DNA of 64,000 nucleotides, from contig JAQFVV010006220.1 in NCBI GenBank assembly GCA_028023455.1, positions 9,005,916-9,069,915 on the forward strand. Reading direction: 5' to 3'. A model generated the notes under the pieces. The model saw only the letters and a list, made by a program, of their open reading frames with translations. It had not been told where the DNA came from and ran no database searches. Below, in pieces: positions 57,311 to 64,000 of this stretch. Both the position numbers and the translations under genes were made by a program. Position 1 is the stretch's first letter; each line of letters begins with the position of its first letter. This stretch comes from Epiperipatus broadwayi (lineage: Eukaryota; Onychophora; Udeonychophora; Euonychophora; Peripatidae).

Positions 57311-59184
57311 TGAATTGTTTTAAAAGCAATTTGTAACAAAATCTTAGAATACATAAATAATAATCATATGACTTCTATCCAACTGTGTAAAATAATGATG
57401 ATCCTAATATTTTCTTGCTAAATATATTTCAAATATACATAGTCTCTGATGCATAGTAGTTCATGGTTTATATATGATTAATAAATAAGATTAAATATCT
57501 TCATTATAAAATTGTGCAAATATTTTTTTATAATATCAGCACAAAAAATTCCTAATTTGTCCAAATGCAAAATATTTTAATAATTAATTTATCCAACTAA
57601 GAAAAACATCAGATAATATGCAATTAATAAATATTGTTCTATCGTGATTACTAATTAATTATTTCAGCATGATAATATGATCTCCTTTTAAATAAGAAAA
57701 AATAATCTAAATGAGTGATTAATAAATTGCATGTGACAAATTAAATGAATTTGACGTTGGTTCTATTTACTCACATTTTAATTTTTTTTAAAATTTATCT
57801 TTTAATCTTTTTTCTTTTAAATAAAATTCATATATTACTATTAATAAATATTAGTAATTATATTCTTTTTTTTTGTACCACAAGTTTCTATTTTTTATAA
57901 TAATACAAGTATAAATAGAATTATTTATATTATAAAACTGTATAATAATAAAAATTGTATATTACATATTAAGATTCCCTAATCATTTAATATTATTATG
58001 TGTCTGAATAAACAAAATATTTATTTAAGTGCCATATTTTCATAATAGATAAAATATTATTGTAAAATTATTTTCAAAGATATTATTTTGCAATTATTTT
58101 GGTAATAAATTTATTTCAATATCTATTTTCTTCATAAAGGACTGGTTTATTTTCTACTTAAATGAATATACAATGACTTAGATAATCTTTACAAATATTA
58201 TCCTCTTTTTTTTTAAATAATTATTTTGAAGTTCACTATTATTTGTGCAGCTCCTGCTTTTAATTTCATTTAAAATTTAGCAACACATGTTGAAGATTTT
58301 TAATAATACAAGTAGATATTCTGGTTTCATATTTCAGGAAGTAAAAGTTTTTGACACAAAATTATTTTAAAATTTTTGTTGCTATCAAACAATTGTCTCA
58401 TTAGATACTAAAGTTAATGTTTGACAAGAATAAAATATTTGATTTAAACAATTGATTTTTTCTTATTGTTAAACTAAGTTCTATTATTTTTTTATCTATT
58501 GTTTCTTCTTTTTATCTTATTCAATATTTATAATATACCTAAATTCATATCACTATGTAGTTAAAAATTAAAAATTGTTATTTATAGATTAGGAATCATA
58601 AAATGTTAATATGGTGAAAATTTTATTATATAATCATGCTTGGATTTTTATTCCTCTTGAGTTCATTTTGTAAAATAAAATTATCTAAACCATTACTTTG
58701 TTAGATATATAATCTGTAACAATACCAAAGATAAATTGCACTTAAAATATCAAATACAGCATAGATAATGATAAAGTTGGCTCCTCTAATTCTATCTCCA
58801 ATACATTTAAATATTGTCATATTACTAGATAAAAACTAAGCCTTCCACATATTATTTTAGATAACTTTACATAAAAGAATTTAAGAAATAAATTTCTATC
58901 TAAATGAATAGTGGATTTTTTTTCGAAAGTTTTTTTCAGCTCAATATTAAATATGGCGACAACTACATTATTTCAACAACAATCTGTATATTGTTAATTT
59001 GAAAATAAATGCATGAGATAATTTTAAAAAAAAAACATTTCCTAATTGTTTTAGGAATGAATGAAAAAATCAGGTTAGAGAGACAAAAATTGGAGAATTT
59101 ATTTGGGGGGTGTTATATATTATGATTCTTTTTTCTTTTTCTTGACATATAGCAAATAAAAGCAATATAGAAATATTCAAATTA
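57311..59184. other. AT-rich intergenic DNA, nothing recognised
   Basis: Extremely AT-rich, particularly 57500-58650. No gene or repeat supported. Confidence 0.4.
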
Positions 59185-60230
59185 ATAAAGCAAAGTCAGA
59201 TTATATATTTCAAACAGTGAATTCATGCTATATTTGTAGATACTAATATGTTTATTAGTTACAAGAGAAAAAATGTTCTTCATCAATTAGTCAGAAGATA
59301 TTTGCTAATACAAAGCTAGAGATGCAAAAGTTATTAACAAAGACAGTATCAGTAGTTGGTATTCCTAACTTTTCAATACTCTTCCATGATTTCAAATTAG
59401 TTCTTTCAAATATTTTAAAATATTACCAGACTTTGAAGATAACCCAGACATACTCTATTAAGGACTTCTACAGAGATGCCTGGTGCAAAAAAGCACTTAA
59501 TGGTAAGATGATTTCATATTACCAAAAGCCTTTTACTACAATTTTTTTAGAAACTATTTTGTGAATTAAAATATGAAATTAAAGGAACAAAAATAAATGG
59601 AGATTAATTATTATCTAAAAATTGCAATGTTGTTGTTGTTTTTTGCAAATAATGTTTCAAATGTTTAAGAAAAATTCCAAAAGCTAATTGATGCAAGCAA
59701 AAAATGGGCTAAATATAAATCTTAAAAAAATATTTAATTGCTTTTCAATAAAAAGAAAATAATTTTTAAAAAGTTAATAACCATAAATATGTAATCATAG
59801 TATTAATATAGATAAAAACATCTCTTTTGGTAAATATAGCTTAATATTAAAGGGAAATGAAAAGAAAGGTCCTTAAATAAAATCTTAATAATGTTTACTT
59901 ACTGATCTGAGATTTTATAATTAATATAGAAGGGATATACAGGTCGTAGATATGTATTATATATATAAAGAATTAGATATTGGATTAACATGAATGGATT
60001 CAAAGTGATGTGGGAAGTGAAAAAACAAATATTTAAAGATTAAAATGGAATCAGATTAAACATGTTTCCAGAGAAAATACAATAGATACATAACTACAAT
60101 CTTAATATGAATCCAAGAATAAGAAAGCTTTCTAGAGTGATGTAGAAAATAAAACTGATGAATCCAAGATACTGTATTAAATTAAGAAAGATTGTCATTC
60201 TGTGATAAATTAATAAATATTTGAAAATGA
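59185..60230 (+). pseudogene. Decayed RTE-type LINE with internal deletions
   Basis: HQLVR near 59281 corresponds to the SDHRLVR block. The 80-codon frame 59322-59564 starts with a segment matching LLRKTVFTVDIPKLQKYSNEFKLEL of the near-intact copy. The alignment then jumps across a large deletion to AAAGCCTTTTACTACA (the ...SPKLFTA region) and AAATATGAAATTAAAGGAAC (GLKWETKG). GTTGTTTTTTGCAAATAATG follows at about 59636, carrying a run of six T (59639-59644). The end is TAAATTAATAAATATTTG. Stops throughout. Confidence 0.75.
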
Positions 60231-60529
60231 AATCAATGCATAGACATTTATATGAGTGAATCATATATTTATATCTTGAACTAACTGTACTATTTTTGCA
60301 ATTTATACTTTATAACAATAATAATAACCCAATCTATAATTAATATATCATGATCAAATAAATATCTTAAATGTATTATATTTTTTATAATAATTATATG
60401 GATTTGTTTTATTGTATACATATAATTTTTTTAAAATTATTAATTATATTTATAACAAATAAATATTTTTCATTTTTATAAATATATTTCTTCAAATAAG
60501 TAACTTTAATACTGTTAATTTTTGATTTT

Positions 60530-60690
60530 ATCAGTGCATCATTCATCTTTAGCTCAATCATCATCAGCCCAGAAGTCATACCAATCTCCATACTATAGAT
60601 ATATTAGGAACATTACACTTTCAAGCAAGTTATATACCACATGTTGCAATTTAACTTCATATTTGCATGTTTTTTATAGATCTAAAGTTA
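60530..60690 (-). repeat. Repeat family F, left inverted copy
   Basis: About 160 bp whose reverse complement matches 62440-62600, including GACTTCTGGGCTGATG, AAAGATGAATGAT, GTGTAAT(G/A)TTCCTAAT and AACATGTG(G/C)TATAT. The arms face each other across about 1.75 kb. The minus-strand open frame 60409-60591 overlapping it is probably chance. Confidence 0.7.
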
Positions 60691-60744
60691 ACTTTATATA
60701 AAAATAGATTTTAAATTCTATCCCATCATACTGGAACATATAAT

Positions 60745-60930
60745 CCAAGACAAATAAAAAGATAAATGATCCCCAAGATACACATTTCATGTCACTCATT
60801 AGGTTAACCCAGATCATAATCTCTTACACAGTGGCCAACTGATGAGTGCTAGTTCAGTACAAAATGTGCATTTTGGGACATTTATCTTTTTCACATGTCT
60901 TGGATTATATGTTTCAGTAATGTGTGATGC
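60745..60930. repeat. Two short family A fragments facing each other
   Basis: 60750-60830 is family A in plus orientation (AAAAGATAAATGATCCCCAA ... CTCATTAGG). 60831-60930 is the same segment reversed (CCAACTGATGAGTGCTAGTT ... CATTTATCTTTTTCACATG). A smaller version of the arrangement at 42454-42966. Confidence 0.6.
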
Positions 60931-61029
60931 CATAAAATTTTTAAATCTATTTATATATATGTATAATATAATATAATGAGAGTGCTAATAGCTCTAGACA
61001 AGCTTTTCTAATAAATGCCACAAGAGGAA

Positions 61030-61310
61030 GTATTTAAAATCTCTATCTAGAATTATCCCTATTTCCAAAATGGTATCAAGCTAATGGCTAGCATCAGTAA
61101 GGTGCTAGGACATTCAGACGCTAGATCTAATATACCAACTCAAACCCAGCATTTATTTAATAGTTAACTATTAAGTAGAAAATGTGATATTTTCAGTCAT
61201 CTATATGTCTTCAAATCCAGCTATCTAACTTAAATAGCTATATGGGTCTGAACAAACTTCAGCTATACCATATATTAATAGTCTTAGGAATATAACATTG
61301 CCAAAGCCTC
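61030..61310 (+). repeat. Dispersed repeat family C, second long copy
   Basis: Co-linear with 31560-31860: AAAATCTCTATCTAG, CATCAGTAAGGTGCTAGG, GCTAGATCTAAT, ATATGGGTCTGAAC and TCAGCTATACCATATATTAA. Non-coding. Confidence 0.55.
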
Positions 61311-61317
61311 AAAAGCC

Positions 61318-61323
<6 letters not shown>

Positions 61324-61400
<77 letters not shown>
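61324..61400. repeat. (AAT)n microsatellite, short array
   Basis: About 77 bp of perfect AAT/TAA units, immediately before family A copy 5. Confidence 0.95.
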
Positions 61401-61403
61401 TAT

Positions 61404-61765
61404 AATATAGGGTATATGAGCACAGACTTTCACACCACCCACCTCTCTTCACTCTATCTAATAACACTGATACACCTAAACACATATATGCTGAAAAGAT
61501 AAATAATCACCAATATACGTATTTCATGCTAAACCAGCAATCATCAGTTGGTCCAGACTATCATCTTTACACACATATATAGTATAAGTGCTCAGATATA
61601 TATTAAGATAGACTATCCTCATAGTTTAATGGACAGGCTTCAATCCACTCTACACTCCAACTCTTCAACCGTCCATCCAATTGAAAATCTGATGATGGAA
61701 TGCTCAAAGGCCACCCTGAGGCCGAGATTATTGTCACACCCATGTTGACCTAAGGTCAATCTGAA
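61404..61765 (+). repeat. Dispersed repeat family A, copy 5 (complete)
   Basis: Begins GGGTATATGAGCACAGACTT and runs to CAATCTGAACCCC. It is nearly identical over its first 250 bp to the copy at 61887, so a recent duplication made one from the other. The short plus-strand open frame 61548-61748 is repeat sequence, not a gene. Confidence 0.85.
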
Positions 61766-61886
61766 CCCCACATGTACAGGACATAATCCATTTAATACAT
61801 ATGCAAGGATGGGCAGACATCTCTATAATGTAATAACTGAAACACAGGCTTGTTATATATCTGTGGCTATATATATGTAATATAAG

Positions 61887-62135
61887 GTATATGAGCACAG
61901 AATTTCACACCACCCACCTCTCTTCACTTTATCTAATAACACTGATACACCTAAACACATATATGCTGAAAAGATAAATAATCACCAATATATGTATTTC
62001 ATGCTAAACCAGCAATCATCAGTTGGTCCAGACTATCATCTTTACACACATATATAGTATAAGTGCTCAGATATATATTAAGATAGACTATCCTCATATT
62101 TAATGGACAGGCTTCAATCCACTCTACACTCCAAC
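61887..62135 (+). repeat. Dispersed repeat family A, copy 6 (truncated by microsatellite)
   Basis: Matches 61404-61655 at only a handful of differences (GCACAGAATTTCAC versus GCACAGACTTTCAC; one deleted G in CATATTTAATGG). It stops at CACTCCAACT, where the long (AAT)n array begins. Confidence 0.85.
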
Positions 62136-62348
<213 letters not shown>

Positions 62349-62439
62349 AAGCTTATTAAATTTAATCACTTGTTGTATTACTTGATTTCCTTACTATATA
62401 TATATGAAGTTAAGTTTAGATATCCAAAAAATAATGTGT

Positions 62440-62600
62440 ATATAAAGTTCAATTGTAACATGTGCTATATGGCCTGCTTGAAAAAGTGTAATATTCCTAA
62501 TGTGTCTATAGTGTAAGAGATTGGTTTGACTTCTGGGCTGATGGATGGTTGTGATATGATTGAGATAAAGATGAATGATACACTGTTAAAATCAAAAACT
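62440..62600 (+). repeat. Repeat family F, right inverted copy
   Basis: Reverse complement of 60530-60690 with an insertion of about 5 bp (GGATGGTTGTGATATGATTGA versus GATGATGATTGA). It closes the composite block described for 60530-62600. No coding sequence. Confidence 0.7.
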
Positions 62601-64000
62601 TACAATGCATATTATTATGCAATGATTGTATATCCATCCATAAGATATTAAAAGTGGATAGAACGTTCTTACATTTTCTTGGAATGGCATAGTGAAAGTT
62701 CAACATGTACTGATGAAAACAAATGATTTTCATACTGTTAAATAAATATATTATATTTTGAATATATATATCAAGGTTATGTGTTTATGCTTTAATTTAA
62801 ATCAAATTATAGCTCTTCATTGGTATTTACTTTGGTTTTTTTCTTTTTAATTTTTAGTTTTTATTGACTCATTTTAATTTAAATGATGGTTAAGCAATTT
62901 GTGTATTTAATGTAGAATTTATTTGAGTAATTATTTGTTAATTTGGGTCTATTTCCTTTAGCTTTTAATGAATATTTAGTTTGTCCTCTTATTAATTCTA
63001 ATATGTAAAATTCTTTGCATTCATAATATATAATCAATGATTTTGTTATATTGGTTTTATATTTATATTTGTTTTTATATTGTTATTTTCAATACTGCTT
63101 TATTTTTATTTATTCTCATTAAAAAACAGAGCATTTGATGCTACTATTATGTAAATATTTGAAATCATCTGAGAGAAAGTCTTACAATGACTTTGTCAAA
63201 TATAATAATTTTTAATACCAAATTATAAACATAACAATAAAAAATGTTCCAATAATAATTCTGAAAAACTAATGAAATGATTCATTTTTGTTTATTATAT
63301 TTATATCTTTAAACTGAAGAGTATGCATTATATTTGACAAGTACTTTGAAGTTAAAAATTTACCTTTTCAACAACATTGGGTATAATTTAATGCTGTTTA
63401 ATTCAACCTTAACACATACATATTTTCAATATTGTCTTTATTGTTTAAATTCAGATTTTATATTATTAATTATTTGCTTAATAAAATATATCAGATAAAT
63501 TATTTCACAATCCAAGCTAAAATATGCAATTTCTTCTTAATCTTAACTTTTAAAATAGCTTATATCATAATCATAAGCAAAACTGACTTGCTATATGGAA
63601 ATAGGACAAAGAATAATCAGTAGTTCTTTTTTATACTCCAAAAGTAAAAATGTGTGCACATTTACGACATTAGAGACCTACTGCCTAATCACTAATATTC
63701 ATAAAAACTTTAAGGCATGTAGATGAATAATTTCACTCTTAATAATTTTATTGGTTCTTTCAAGATAATCAAAATATCTCAAAACAACTATATAATATTC
63801 ATAAAAAAATTGATAATGAATCATTAAATTTGCTTATCTTTTTATTTAAAAGAATAAACAACGTGCATGTCCTGCATAGTTTAGTATGGTGATAGAATGG
63901 AAGATTCTAGAATTCAGTATGAATGAATCATTGTTAGATCTGCTTTTTCAAATATCCAAACATCTTATAAATTCCCATGTAATAAAATCATTTACTTTTT
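62601..64000. other. AT-rich intergenic DNA to window end
   Basis: No gene, RNA or repeat copy supported; short chance open frames only (for example 63432-63623). Confidence 0.4.

Overview
The window is A+T-rich animal nuclear DNA, roughly three quarters A+T by eye. It has no operons, bacterial-type genes, rRNA, tRNA gene or CRISPR array. Content is dominated by non-LTR retrotransposons (LINEs) in different stages of decay, short dispersed SINE-like repeats, fold-back (MITE-like) elements and microsatellites. This is typical of an intergenic or long-intron region of a large invertebrate genome. The LINE types present (an RTE-like element and elements with a 'craniofacial development protein 2-like' endonuclease) and one possible TRPN/NompC-like exon would suit a mollusc, perhaps a cephalopod. 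The species cannot be fixed from this sequence.

Layout. 1-16.0 kb: AT-rich desert with three copies of dispersed repeat A (212-580, 7036-7400, 14808-15090), SINE-like pieces, two fold-back elements (4245-4406, 5381-5552) and a decayed RTE 3' part (8356-9129). 16.06-19.38 kb: a nearly intact RTE-type LINE on the minus strand, bounded by an exact 13-bp target-site duplication. Its single long reading frame is broken only by two one-base frameshifts. 19.4-30 kb: a fold-back element (20747-21043), a decayed minus-strand RTE (23735-24570), a Z-DNA-type alternating tract touching the 5' end of an old full-length plus-strand RTE copy (25350-28562), a 5'-truncated RTE (29489-29830) and a perfect 66-bp palindrome. 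30-40 kb: SINE-like repeats, a decayed Jockey-like LINE (33480-35620), a LINE endonuclease fragment (38683-39300) and a complex fold-back element (39668-39890). 40.67-40.90 kb: the only convincing host coding exon, minus strand, with a good splice donor and possibly from an ankyrin-repeat TRPN-like channel gene. 41-54 kb: a hairpin of about 510 bp made from repeat A, other hairpins, a fold-back with 61-bp arms, and unexplained less AT-rich islands. 54.5-64 kb: a decayed endonuclease-RT LINE with a fold-back nested in it, another decayed RTE, and a composite block (60530-62600) where outward inverted repeats enclose duplicated repeat A units and two (AAT)n arrays.

The features do not form a pathway. 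The history read from the window is repeated LINE insertion, 5' truncation and decay, with SINE-like and fold-back elements inserted among and into the LINE copies. Coordinates of decayed repeats are approximate because they were placed by eye, by alignment to the near-intact copy or to each other. Family names rest on recognised protein motifs, not on a database search.
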